Below, one piece after another: positions 56,834 through 63,998 of a DNA stretch of 64,000 bases (positions are counted from its first letter, which is position 1; the number at the start of each line of letters is the position of its first letter). Under the pieces are notes generated by a model. It had not been told where the DNA came from and ran no database searches. It saw only the letters and a list, made by a program, of their open reading frames with translations. A program made the position numbers and the translations under genes. The stretch lies in the NCBI RefSeq assembly GCF_001314875.1, contig NZ_LJZS01000014.1, positions 31,748 through 95,747 on the forward strand, in the 5' to 3' direction. This stretch comes from Halomonas sp. HL-48 (GTDB lineage Bacteria > Pseudomonadota > Gammaproteobacteria > Pseudomonadales > Halomonadaceae).

Positions 56834-57568
56834 CTATATTAGAAGCAACTTAACACTAGCACGCCCGCTAACGGTGTCCAGCACTACCAATCCTTCCGAC
56901 TCGGCATCCATCTGCGCAAGCAGTTCTCCATGCACGTTCCAAGCGGCCGACTGGCCTACGCTGATAAAATCATCGCTCGGCCCAACACAATTCGCCATGA
57001 TCACACTCATATGATGTCGACGCGCGACGGCGGGATAATGCGCCATGGCCTTGTCCAGACCGCCTGCGGGTTTGGCAACGCTGGCCAAGTAAAACTCAGC
57101 GGACAAGACAGCCACCTCATCAGCATGGCTCATTTGAAGCGACTCGTAACAGATAGCCGGAGCCAGTTTGCAGCCGTCCCTCTCCAATACACGTTGTTCA
57201 TAGCCTGGCACAAAATAGGGGTGCTCATCGGGGTGCATCTGTTGTTTAGAATAAAGGAAGCGTGCCTTACCCGCCGTAAACCACACCATGCCAATCTGCA
57301 CACCCGCATCAACGATGATCGGCATACCAACACCGATAAGTAGATTGTGTTGATCGCTCCATGCTTGGAACACATCAAGCCGGTGATCGTTTATATCGAC
57401 AGCCAGTGAATCAGCAAGGCGCGGCTCAAACCCCGTTAGCGAAAGCTCAGGGAAGAATACGACATCTGCTCGCTGCGCAACGGCAAGCTCGATGAGTTCA
57501 AGATGCTTCGCCCGGTTACGCGCAAAATCTCCCGCGATGGGTCGAAGCTGAGCAGCACACACCTTCAT
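56834..57568 (-). CDS. Carbon-nitrogen hydrolase (nitrilase superfamily)
   Basis: A 244-residue amidase-like protein. The catalytic triad is Glu41 (FFPELSLTGFEP), Lys108 (LYSKQQMHPDE) and Cys140 (APAICYES). The short length and KVCAAQLRPIAGDFARNRAKHLELIELA opening fit the Nit-like branch. The substrate is unknown. Partial copies of this gene occur further right (60325-60400 and 61055-61116), so it has been duplicated and eroded. Confidence 0.9.
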   Translation of the reverse strand: MKVCAAQLRPIAGDFARNRAKHLELIELAVAQRADVVFFPELSLTGFEPRLADSLAVDINDHRLDVFQAWSDQHNLLIGVGMPIIVDAGVQIGMVWFTAGKARFLYSKQQMHPDEHPYFVPGYEQRVLERDGCKLAPAICYESLQMSHADEVAVLSAEFYLASVAKPAGGLDKAMAHYPAVARRHHMSVIMANCVGPSDDFISVGQSAAWNVHGELLAQMDAESEGLVVLDTVSGRASVKLLLI

Positions 57569-57660
57569 GGTTGAGCTCCTATCGGCGTCGGCATCTGTAT
57601 TCCGTACTTGCTAAAGCATTGTGCAGACCAGGACTCACTGCAATGCCATCTTGGCAGAGG

Positions 57661-57997
57661 CTACTGATTAGCTTCATGGTTGATACCGTCACTGACGGGA
57701 AGATCAGGTAAGTCATGGGGGTTAACGCCTTCCAAACACCCGACATTGAACCCGTATATATTGGGATTCGAGCGCGTTTGGTGGTGCGTGTAGATGCCAC
57801 AGTTTGAACAGAAGTAGTGCTTTGCGACCCCCGAATTGAACTGATAAAGCCTTAGCTGCTCAGCGCCGCTGAAAACACGCAGACCACCCAATGGCACATA
57901 GGCCATCAGGCAGATCGAGCTCAAGCACCACCATGCCGCAGTGGCACGTCGCCCTATGCGTAGGCTGAATTTCTACACCGCCGACTTGTTTGAACAT
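57661..57997 (-). pseudogene. GFA-family (CENP-V/S-(hydroxymethyl)glutathione synthase-like) gene, broken
   Basis: The first part reads MFKQVGGVEIQPTHRATCHCGMVVLELDLPDGL, with a ribosome site AGGGAA. The next part, in another frame, reads AYVPLGGLRVFSGAEQLRLYQFNSGVAKHYFCSNCGIYTHHQTRSNPNIYGFNVGCLEGV, ending GINHEANQ. Joining them gives a GFA protein lacking roughly the RRCxCSxCRRxG segment, so a short deletion with a frameshift has removed one pair of zinc-binding cysteines. It is probably non-functional. Confidence 0.8.
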
Positions 57998-58096
57998 TTC
58001 ATGTTCCCTTTGAGCTGTAGCTGGCGTCATGTTGATCGGCTTGTTAGGGCCATTGAATCGGGATAGCATAGCTAAATAAGCACTCGCGGAGGCACC

Positions 58097-58333
58097 ATGA
58101 CGGCGGAAACTTTAGACCACCTACGCTCTCAGATTTCGACGCTCTCCGAGTCAGAACGTGCAGCGCTGGCTCGCGAACTCATAATGAGCCTCGACGGCCC
58201 CCGTGACGACTCTGTCGAGCAAGCATGGAACGATGAAATTGTTCGCCGTGTCTCCAAGGTTAAAAGCGGAAAAGCCACGCTGCTCAGCCGCGAAGAATTT
58301 CGATCCAAGATGCGAGCGAGGTTAGGCCAATAA
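58097..58333 (+). CDS. Addiction-module antitoxin
   Basis: A 78-residue antitoxin of the putative addiction-module component family: LRSQISTLSESERAALARELIMSLDGPRDDSVEQAWNDEIVRRVSKVKSGKATLLSREEFRSKMRARLG. The LSxxERAALARELIxSL and WxxEIxRRxxxxxSG patterns are diagnostic. GGAGG precedes the ATG. It is followed 2 bp later by the toxin. An eroded copy of its 3' half lies at 61125-61237. Confidence 0.9.
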   Translation: MTAETLDHLRSQISTLSESERAALARELIMSLDGPRDDSVEQAWNDEIVRRVSKVKSGKATLLSREEFRSKMRARLGQ

Positions 58334-58335
58334 CA

Positions 58336-58650
58336 GTGCGAACGGTAAGGATACTGGAAGAAGCATCGCAGGAAGCGATTGAGGCTGCAGCATGGTATGA
58401 ACATGAGCAACCTGGGCTCGGAGCAGAGTTTTTCGCTGCTATTGACGCCGCTATCGACGTTATTGAAGAAAACTTTATTCCCCTATCACCTCTTCCTGGA
58501 AAAGCTGGAGATACCGGCGCAAAACGCCTTATTCTGGAACGCTTCCCGTACGATTTAGTCTTGATTGAGTTGCCAGCAGAAACAGTCGTCATCGCCGTTG
58601 CTCATCACTCACGAAAGCCTGGCTATTGGCTGGAACGAGCTAGGCCATAG
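58336..58650 (+). CDS. RelE/ParE-type toxin
   Basis: A 104-residue toxin of the RelE/ParE superfamily: ILEEASQEAIEAAAWYEHEQPGLGAEFFAAIDAAIDVIEENFIPLSPLPGKAGDTGAKRLILERFPYDLVLIELPAETVVIAVAHHSRKPGYW. The late VAHHSRKPGYW motif is the ParE-type C-terminus. The start is GTG at 58336, and it is paired with the antitoxin just upstream. Confidence 0.9.
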   Translation: MRTVRILEEASQEAIEAAAWYEHEQPGLGAEFFAAIDAAIDVIEENFIPLSPLPGKAGDTGAKRLILERFPYDLVLIELPAETVVIAVAHHSRKPGYWLERARP

Positions 58651-58796
58651 CTTATTGACTCAGCCGCCAGTTTGGAGCGGTAGAGGAAACCAGTCAGTTG
58701 GAACACCTACGTATTCCATATTGATACAAAACCATCCATTTCCTATACCGCAAATATTCCTCCGAAAGTTCGCCGCTTTTTTCTCCAGCACAGCCG

Positions 58797-58824
58797 AAGG
58801 GGCGCGACGTCAGACGCGCCCCTT
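58797..58824. terminator. Strong hairpin between the ParE toxin gene and the VOC gene
   Basis: AAGGGGCGCG / CGCGCCCCTT, a perfect 10-bp stem with an 8-base loop, lies between the rightward toxin gene and the leftward VOC gene. There is no clean T-run on either side, so it may act as a bidirectional stop or as a processing barrier. The rest of 58651-58914 holds nothing recognised. Confidence 0.5.
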
Positions 58825-58914
58825 ATCGCCTCTGTGTTTACCCAGTATTGACGAATTATCTCAAGGCTACTTACTGAGCATCACGGTTTAAATTCCGCTC
58901 GGATGGAATGTCGC

Positions 58915-59295
58915 TCAGATACTCGAAAACTCTACTTCAAAACCGGCCGGATCGACAAAATAGACATTCTTGCGAAACGGCTCTGGGGCGCCGGGTTTGG
59001 CAACGGCATAACCCGCTTCATTTAATCGAGTGACAACGGCATCGAGGTTATCAGTCACATAGGCAAAATGGGCCAGCCCAACGCTGTGGCCTTTCAGATC
59101 ACGGTTCTCCCCTTCCCCATGATCGCTTAGCGCCAGGTAGTGATTATCGTCTCCAAAGTGGATCCATTTGCGTGGCTTGCCATACCACTCACCATGGCCC
59201 TCATCGCGGATCCGCCAGTGCGGGAAGACGGCGCGGTAAAATTTCAGCATGGCATCCATGTCAGCCACCACCAGATTAACGTGTTCCAAGTACAT
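58915..59295 (-). CDS. VOC (glyoxalase/bleomycin-resistance) family protein under SoxR control
   Basis: A 126-residue VOC protein with two beta-alpha-beta-beta-beta modules. Likely metal-site residues are His5 (LEHVNLVVADMD), a central His in GLAHFAYVTDN, and a late Glu in GFEVEFSSI. AAAGGAGA precedes the ATG. The promoter on this side contains a perfect SoxR-type operator, so it is probably induced by redox-cycling compounds and may detoxify a quinone or similar electrophile (inference). Confidence 0.85.
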   Translation of the reverse strand: MYLEHVNLVVADMDAMLKFYRAVFPHWRIRDEGHGEWYGKPRKWIHFGDDNHYLALSDHGEGENRDLKGHSVGLAHFAYVTDNLDAVVTRLNEAGYAVAKPGAPEPFRKNVYFVDPAGFEVEFSSI

Positions 59296-59324
59296 AAGCG
59301 TCTCCTTTCGTTAAGTGAAATGAA

Positions 59325-59355
59325 AGGATAAAACCTCAACTTAACTTGAGGTAAA
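59325..59355 (-). promoter_or_regulatory. SoxR-activated promoter with soxbox
   Basis: CCTCAACTTAACTTGAGG (59334-59351) matches the E. coli soxS soxbox at 17 of 18 bases. On the minus strand it lies in the 19-bp spacer between TTTACC (-35, identical to soxS) and TATCCT (-10). The overlong 19-bp spacer is the hallmark of MerR-family activation. It directs transcription of the VOC gene, while soxR diverges on the other side. Confidence 0.85.
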
Positions 59356-59399
59356 GTGCTTTTTGCGGAAAAATGGCAAAAAATACTCAGGGGTGAGTG

Positions 59400-59882
59400 A
59401 TGGCAGAAGCTGTCTGGAGTGTTGGCAAGGTCGCCAAGCGTTGCGGTATCAAGGTCAGTACCCTGCACTTTTACGAGCAGCAGGGGCTCATTCATAGCTG
59501 GCGCAATGCGGGCAATCAGCGCCGCTATAAACCAGAAGTGCTGAGGCGGATTTCGGTGATCAAAGCCGCGCAGAAAGTCGGCGTAAGCCTGGAAGAGATT
59601 AAGCAAGCCTTTGAATCACTGCCCAACAACCGCACGCCGACAGTTGAAGACTGGCAGCAGCTCTCAAAAAACTGGCAGAAGATGCTTGATGGCCGGATTG
59701 CTTATCTGCAAAAGCTGCGCGATAACCTGGCGGGCTGCATCGGCTGTGGCTGCCTGAGCATGACCCGTTGCCCGCTCTATAACCCAGACGACATACTGGC
59801 CGAATCGGGTAGCGGTGCGGTGCTTCTGGATCAAGCTGAGCAAAAAGCGAGAGCCGAACAGCAACCTAACGCTAGCTCGTAA
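59400..59882 (+). CDS. soxR: Redox-sensitive transcriptional activator SoxR
   Basis: A 160-residue MerR-family regulator. The N-terminal HTH is WSVGKVAKRCGIKVSTLHFYEQQGLI. The 2Fe-2S cluster ligands are Cys113, Cys116, Cys118 and Cys124 in CIGCGCLSMTRCPLYNPDD. The ATG at 59400 has GGGGTGAG upstream; a GTG immediately before is less likely. It is divergent from a VOC gene across a soxbox, with no soxS gene in sight, as is usual outside enterics where SoxR controls small efflux or detoxification genes directly. Confidence 0.95.
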   Translation: MAEAVWSVGKVAKRCGIKVSTLHFYEQQGLIHSWRNAGNQRRYKPEVLRRISVIKAAQKVGVSLEEIKQAFESLPNNRTPTVEDWQQLSKNWQKMLDGRIAYLQKLRDNLAGCIGCGCLSMTRCPLYNPDDILAESGSGAVLLDQAEQKARAEQQPNASS

Positions 59883-59918
59883 CCATTAATAGCAACCGTG
59901 AATAATCACCATCAAGTC

Positions 59919-60326
59919 TCAATCTATACGGATGAACCACTTGGGTTTGATGCGCCCAAAATCGCGGCGGGTGTTTGTTTTCAAGGCTCTTTTGGAATCC
60001 AGCACCACTGCATCCCGCTCATTTCTGACAAACACCACCCAATGCCAGAAAGGCCTGCCCTGCTCCATCCGCCATTTAATGGCCAACAGCGCCTTGTCCG
60101 GCAGGCTCTCCCAGGTATCGAATGGCGTCTCCGTGGGTGCAGCCTTTATATCGAACGCACGTAAGAGTTTACGGACATACTCGGTGTCTGACCAAAGCGC
60201 TGTGTCTTCGGCATAGATACCCAAGGCGTTTGCTGTTTCTTTCGCCTGCGCATAACTAATGCCTGCAAGCACCGCGCATGCTGCAATGCCACAGCCGGAT
60301 ATTTCTTCTTGAATGACGGGGTTCAT
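59919..60326 (-). CDS. Small C39-like cysteine-peptidase-fold protein
   Basis: A 135-residue protein with a full papain-like triad in C39 order: Cys12 (ISGCGIAACAVL), His95 (FWHWVVFV) and Asp110 (VVLDSKRAL). C39 domains usually head bacteriocin exporters; this one stands alone without membrane segments. The ATG at 60326 is within a sequence duplicated from the amidase gene (60325-60400), so its upstream region is borrowed. The function is unknown; a small standalone protease is possible. Confidence 0.78.
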   Translation of the reverse strand: MNPVIQEEISGCGIAACAVLAGISYAQAKETANALGIYAEDTALWSDTEYVRKLLRAFDIKAAPTETPFDTWESLPDKALLAIKWRMEQGRPFWHWVVFVRNERDAVVLDSKRALKTNTRRDFGRIKPKWFIRID

Positions 60327-60400
60327 AATGCGCCATGGCCTTTGCAAGACTTCCAGCGGGTTTGGCAACGCTGGCCAAGTAAAAATCGACAGATAAGGCA
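60325..60400. repeat. Fragment duplicated from the nitrilase-family gene
   Basis: About 76 bp here match 57035-57110 inside the amidase gene with only a few changes and no shift in spacing, in the same orientation. It now forms the upstream end of the C39-like gene. Confidence 0.8.
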
Positions 60401-60418
60401 ACAACAGCTGTTTACGTT

Positions 60419-60682
60419 TTATTCGTAGTGGCTCCAGAGCCTGAGCACTTTCACCAATCGCTCATCCTCAAGCACTTGGTAGACCAGACGATGTTGTATA
60501 TTGATGCGGCGTGAATAGGCACCGGCAAGGTCACCAATGAGCTTCTCAAACGGAGGCGGCTTACGGTAGGGATCCTCTGCAATCAGTGCCAGTAATTCCT
60601 GGGCTTTTGGCTTGAGGCCGCTGGAGGCAAGTTTCTTTGCGTCTTTCTGGGCCTGTTTGGTGTAAACCAGCTTCCATGTCAC
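60419..60682 (-). CDS. yoeB: YoeB-family mRNA interferase toxin
   Basis: An 87-residue Txe/YoeB toxin: WKLVYTKQAQKDAKKLASSGLKPKAQELLALIAEDPYRKPPPFEKLIGDLAGAYSRRINIQHRLVYQVLEDERLVKVLRLWSHYE. Catalytic candidates match YoeB: Glu46 (PFEKLIGDL), Arg65 (QHRLVYQV) and a C-terminal His85. It cleaves mRNA at the ribosome when freed from YefM. It overlaps yefM by four bases. Confidence 0.94.
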   Translation of the reverse strand: MTWKLVYTKQAQKDAKKLASSGLKPKAQELLALIAEDPYRKPPPFEKLIGDLAGAYSRRINIQHRLVYQVLEDERLVKVLRLWSHYE

Positions 60683-60921
60683 CAGTCCAGCTCCTCATCG
60701 CATTCGTCAACGGGGGTATTCATCCCCTCGCGAATAGACTCCCGCATACCGGGTACGGAGAGCAGATAAAGTGTTTCCTGAATGGCTGACCAATCTTCTT
60801 CGGATACCAGGACGGCTTTGTTCCGCTTACCCATGATGACGATTGGCTGGTGAGACTCGGCCGTTTCATCAATCAGTCGGTATAGGTTGCTGCGCGCCTC
60901 TGTGGCTGTGATTCCGGTCAT
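60679..60921 (-). CDS. yefM: YefM-family antitoxin
   Basis: An 80-residue antitoxin: ITATEARSNLYRLIDETAESHQPIVIMGKRNKAVLVSEEDWSAIQETLYLLSVPGMRESIREGMNTPVDECDEELDW, the canonical Phd/YefM pattern. GAGGTG precedes the ATG. It is the first gene of the operon and likely represses it. Confidence 0.94.
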   Translation of the reverse strand: MTGITATEARSNLYRLIDETAESHQPIVIMGKRNKAVLVSEEDWSAIQETLYLLSVPGMRESIREGMNTPVDECDEELDW

Positions 60922-60953
60922 GACGCACCTCTTGAGTGTCTAACTTTCGATTG

Positions 60954-60981
60954 AGTGTACGCCTTTAGGTACGTACGTCAA
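60954..60981 (-). promoter_or_regulatory. Promoter/operator of yefM-yoeB
   Basis: Minus strand TTGACG, 16-bp spacer, TACACT, about 35 bp upstream of yefM. The spacer contains a GTACGTAC palindrome next to the -35 box, like the TGTACA-type hexamers bound by YefM proteins. Confidence 0.5.
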
Positions 60982-61054
60982 GACGGACGTTAAAAGACCC
61001 GCGGCATTATTCGAGGAAGCGTTAGCTAAAGCGTTTTTAAGCCAAGTGCTTCAC

Positions 61055-61116
61055 ACTCGCACGTTCGCTAGCGGTGTCTAGCACAACCAATCTTTCTGAC
61101 TCGACATCCATCTGGG
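61055..61116. pseudogene. Eroded copy of the 3' end of the nitrilase-family gene
   Basis: About 62 bp match the 3' end of the amidase gene (about 56855-56916) at roughly four of five bases, in the same orientation. It ends abruptly, 8 bp before a second duplicated piece. Confidence 0.7.
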
Positions 61117-61124
61117 CCTATAGC

Positions 61125-61237
61125 CGAAGCCTCGAACGATGAAATTGTTCGCCGTGCGACCAAGGACAAAAAAGGAAAGGCCAAGCTGCTTAGCCGCGAA
61201 GAATTTCGAACCAAGATGCGAGCGAGGTTAGGCCAAT
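61125..61237 (+). pseudogene. Eroded copy of the addiction-module antitoxin 3' half
   Basis: Reads ASNDEIVRRATKDKKGKAKLLSREEFRTKMRARLGQ, close to the 3' half of the antitoxin at 58220-58332. The start and the toxin gene are missing and the stop codon is lost. With the amidase piece just before it, this shows that a segment like 56.8-58.3 kb was once duplicated here with about 1.3 kb deleted between the two pieces. Confidence 0.75.
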
Positions 61238-61495
61238 GCGGCCAGTCCTTCTGGATCAGGCTGCGCAGCGGGCTCGGGTGGATCGATAGATCGGTTAACG
61301 TGCATAAGTCGGCCTTGTGCTGCTTTATATTAGATTTGTGAAGCCAAAGATGGGCCTCTAACGCCGCAATCAAGGGGTGAGGTCGCAACACTACGACGCT
61401 GATTGAATAATTCCAGAAACGCGCGGCGGCTCTCGCGCTATACTGCACCACTTTTTATTTTCGACACCCCTTACGACCATCTGTCAGAGCGCCTC

Positions 61496-62680
61496 ATGCC
61501 ATTTGCAAAACTAGGATTATCCAGTCCTCTTGTTCAAGCGATTACCGAGCTCGGTTACAAAACGCCCACACCCATCCAGGAACAAGCCATTCCTGCCATT
61601 CTTTCGGGTAACGACTTGATCGCCACCGCACAAACCGGCACAGGCAAAACCGCTGCCTTTGTGCTGCCGCTGCTAGAACGCTTCAGTAACGCGGAAACCT
61701 TGCGCGGCAAACGCATTCGTGCGCTGATCCTGGTACCAACCCGCGAGCTGGCGGTTCAGGTCGAAGCCAATGTGGCTCAATACGCTAAACACACGCCCTT
61801 AACCTCGATGGCCGTGTATGGCGGCGTGGATACCGCGCCGCAAAAGGAGCGCTTAATCGAAGGCGTGGATATTCTGGTCGCTACACCGGGCAGGCTGCTG
61901 GATTTGGCGCATCAGCGAGCGCTGCACTTTGATGAGCTGCAAGTGATGGTGTTGGACGAAGCGGACAGAATGGTCGACATGGGTTTTGTCGATGATATCC
62001 ACAAAATCATCGTTCGCCTGCCTGAAAACCGTCAAAACCTGTTGTTCACGGCCACGATGACCAATGACGTTCGCGCCATCGCCAACGCTTTTTCAGACAG
62101 CAAGATGACCAACCTGGCGGCTGACATCGCCATTACTCCCAATGTCCGCGCCGCCGCCACGATCAAACAGTGGCTGATAACGGTAGACAAAGACACCAAG
62201 TCCGCCTTATTGAGCCATTTGATCAACGAGCAAGCGTGGGATCAGGCACTTATTTTTGTCGAGAAAAAACACAGTGCGGCCAAGCTGGTTGCCCAACTGG
62301 AAAAACGCGGTATCGCAGCGGATTCCATTCATGGCGGCAGAAGCCAAGCCATGCGCGAACAGGTGTTAACTCAGTTCAAAACGGGCGAACTCAAGTACCT
62401 GGTCGCCACGGGGGTGGCCGCACGGGGTTTGGATATTGGAGAGCTGAGCCGTGTGGTGAATTACGATTTACCTTTCCAGCCCGAAGAGTACATCCACCGC
62501 ATTGGCAGAACCGGCCGTGCGGGTGCCACAGGTGAAGCCATCTCGCTTGTAGACATCAGTGACTTTAAAAATCTTTGTGCTATTGAAAGGCGATTGAAAA
62601 ACACGATTGAGCGCAAAGAAATTGCAGGCTTTCCGGTTAAAAAAGCAGTACCCGCGTCAAACTTAAACTATAGTAAATAA
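61496..62680 (+). CDS. rhlE: DEAD-box RNA helicase, RhlE type
   Basis: A 394-residue helicase of minimal length. The Q-motif (FAKLGLSSPL..TPIQEQAIP), Walker A AQTGTGKT (45-52), PTRELA, VLDEADRMVDMGF (DEAD at 154-157) and HRIGRTGR are present. Motif III reads TAT (FTATM) instead of SAT. The C-terminal tail is short and lacks the long basic extension of many RhlE proteins. The ATG at 61496 is chosen; an upstream TTG is in frame but unlikely. The 258 bp upstream show no recognised element. It is convergent with the Rho-like gene. Confidence 0.93.
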   Translation: MPFAKLGLSSPLVQAITELGYKTPTPIQEQAIPAILSGNDLIATAQTGTGKTAAFVLPLLERFSNAETLRGKRIRALILVPTRELAVQVEANVAQYAKHTPLTSMAVYGGVDTAPQKERLIEGVDILVATPGRLLDLAHQRALHFDELQVMVLDEADRMVDMGFVDDIHKIIVRLPENRQNLLFTATMTNDVRAIANAFSDSKMTNLAADIAITPNVRAAATIKQWLITVDKDTKSALLSHLINEQAWDQALIFVEKKHSAAKLVAQLEKRGIAADSIHGGRSQAMREQVLTQFKTGELKYLVATGVAARGLDIGELSRVVNYDLPFQPEEYIHRIGRTGRAGATGEAISLVDISDFKNLCAIERRLKNTIERKEIAGFPVKKAVPASNLNYSK

Positions 62681-62700
62681 AGCACTCGTTAATACTTAAC

Positions 62701-62739
62701 AAACAAGCCCACCTCTTAAAAAAGTGGGCTTGTTTATTA
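62701..62739. terminator. Bidirectional terminator between the helicase and Rho-like genes
   Basis: AAACAAGCCCAC / GTGGGCTTGTTT is a perfect 12-bp stem with an 11-base A-rich loop, followed on the plus strand by ATTATA and on the minus strand by GTTAAG. The U-rich stem ends serve both convergent genes. Confidence 0.8.
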
Positions 62740-62750
62740 TAGACATTTCA

Positions 62751-63704
62751 CTAGGCGGGTAAAAACGCATTCAATAGCTCGGCATTAGTGGGATATTTAT
62801 CCAATAACCCAAGCAACTTCTGTGCGCCTTCTACTGGCTTAAGGGTTGTCAACGCTCTACGCAATGCCCTTACTTTTTCAATATCTTTTGCATCAATCAA
62901 AAGCTCTTCTCGCCGGGTACTGCTTTTGGCAATATCGATCGCAGGGAAGATCCGTTGATTGGCCACGTCGCGGGATAACACCAGCTCCATATTGCCGGTG
63001 CCCTTGAACTCCTCGAAAATTACCTGATCCATACGGCTTCCCGTATCCACCAGCACGGTGGCCAGAATGGTCAGCGATCCGCCGTTTTCGATCTTTCTCG
63101 CAGCGCCAAACAGTTTTCGCGGTATTTCCATCGCGCGGGAATCCAGCCCACCCGACATCGTGCGACCATTGCCCCGCTGCTCGGCATTGTGAACGCGGGA
63201 GAGCCTGGTAAGCGAATCGATCACGATCATTACGTCATGTCCCTCGCCTGCCTGTTTACGCGCCGACTCAAGCAGCTTATCGGCCATACGCACATGGTGT
63301 GTGTAGGTTTCGTCTGACGACGAGGCATGTACCTCTGCCGACACACTGCGCTTAAAATCCGTCACTTCTTCCGGGCGCTCATCAATCAACAAGGCATACA
63401 GCTTTATATCAGGATGAGCCTCGGCCACGGCCTGACAGATATGTTTTAGCATGGTCGTTTTGCCAGAGCCTGGCGGTGCCACAATCAACCCACGTTGCCC
63501 CATCCCAATGGGCGTAATCAAATCCATCGCTCGCACCGTACGCTGCTGAGAGCCAGGCGCTAAAACAATACGTGGGGAAGGATGAATAGCGACGCCATTT
63601 AGAAAACGCTTTTCGGGATCATTAGGGAACTGATCTTCAACGTTATCGGTTGGTTTGGCGTCTACCTGCCTTTTTGTTTTCAAGCCTAATGTTTTTCTCG
63701 TCAT
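62751..63704 (-). CDS. Rho paralogue lacking the N-terminal RNA-binding domain
   Basis: A 317-residue protein that aligns with the motor half of transcription terminator Rho (about 420 residues). It has RGLIVAPPGSGKTTMLKHI (Walker A at 76-83; ordinary Rho has APPKAGKT), the ERPEEVTDFKRSV segment, Walker B VMIVIDSLTRLSR (158-170), the secondary RNA-binding loop region near GNGRTMSGGLD and EEFKGTGNMELVLSRDVANQRIFPAID. The first 110 residues of Rho, including the OB-fold that holds rut RNA, are replaced by a short basic leader (MTRKTLGLKTKRQV). No N-terminal domain is encoded upstream in any frame. It is intact, not a fragment. TATAAT (63752-63757, minus) is a likely -10 box. Confidence 0.9.
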   Translation of the reverse strand: MTRKTLGLKTKRQVDAKPTDNVEDQFPNDPEKRFLNGVAIHPSPRIVLAPGSQQRTVRAMDLITPIGMGQRGLIVAPPGSGKTTMLKHICQAVAEAHPDIKLYALLIDERPEEVTDFKRSVSAEVHASSSDETYTHHVRMADKLLESARKQAGEGHDVMIVIDSLTRLSRVHNAEQRGNGRTMSGGLDSRAMEIPRKLFGAARKIENGGSLTILATVLVDTGSRMDQVIFEEFKGTGNMELVLSRDVANQRIFPAIDIAKSSTRREELLIDAKDIEKVRALRRALTTLKPVEGAQKLLGLLDKYPTNAELLNAFLPA

Positions 63705-63917
63705 AATATTGGTGGATCGCCTTGAATAACCTGGATTTATAGGATAGCTGCATTATAGGCCAGCCGACTGAGCTCATCGTTGCGGCAACTTGGCATGGAA
63801 AAAGGATAAATCTAACTTGTGCTCAAACTGTTAATACACCGCGTACTCAACTGTATCGGGTTGGAACTGATCTTAGTGGTTGATCATCTCCATGGTGTTC
63901 TCGACGTCACCCCATCT

Positions 63918-63998
63918 TCAGTAGCACCCGGGTTTAGAGTCAGAAATAACTTTATCGTGTTTTACCACCAGTTGCTCGGCATAGGCTGACGGTGTCAG
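63918..63998 (-). pseudogene. Probable C-terminus of an IS3-type transposase
   Basis: The last 26 codons before the right edge read LTPSAYAEQL..HDKVISDSKPGCY then stop. The LTPxxYAxQL pattern is common at the end of IS3-family OrfB proteins. The rest lies outside the window, so completeness cannot be judged. It is a weak call based on a short stretch. Confidence 0.4.

Noticed and set aside
58320..61240. GTTAGGC sequences near antitoxin ends as possible integron attC sites
   Set aside because: They fall in the coding sequence for RLGQ, no paired RYYYAAC site or attC fold was found, and the genes point in both directions, unlike a cassette array.
63705..63917. Upstream sequence as the missing N-terminal domain of the Rho-like gene
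   Set aside because: No frame encodes an OB-fold or Rho N-terminal residues, so the gene is short by nature, not split.
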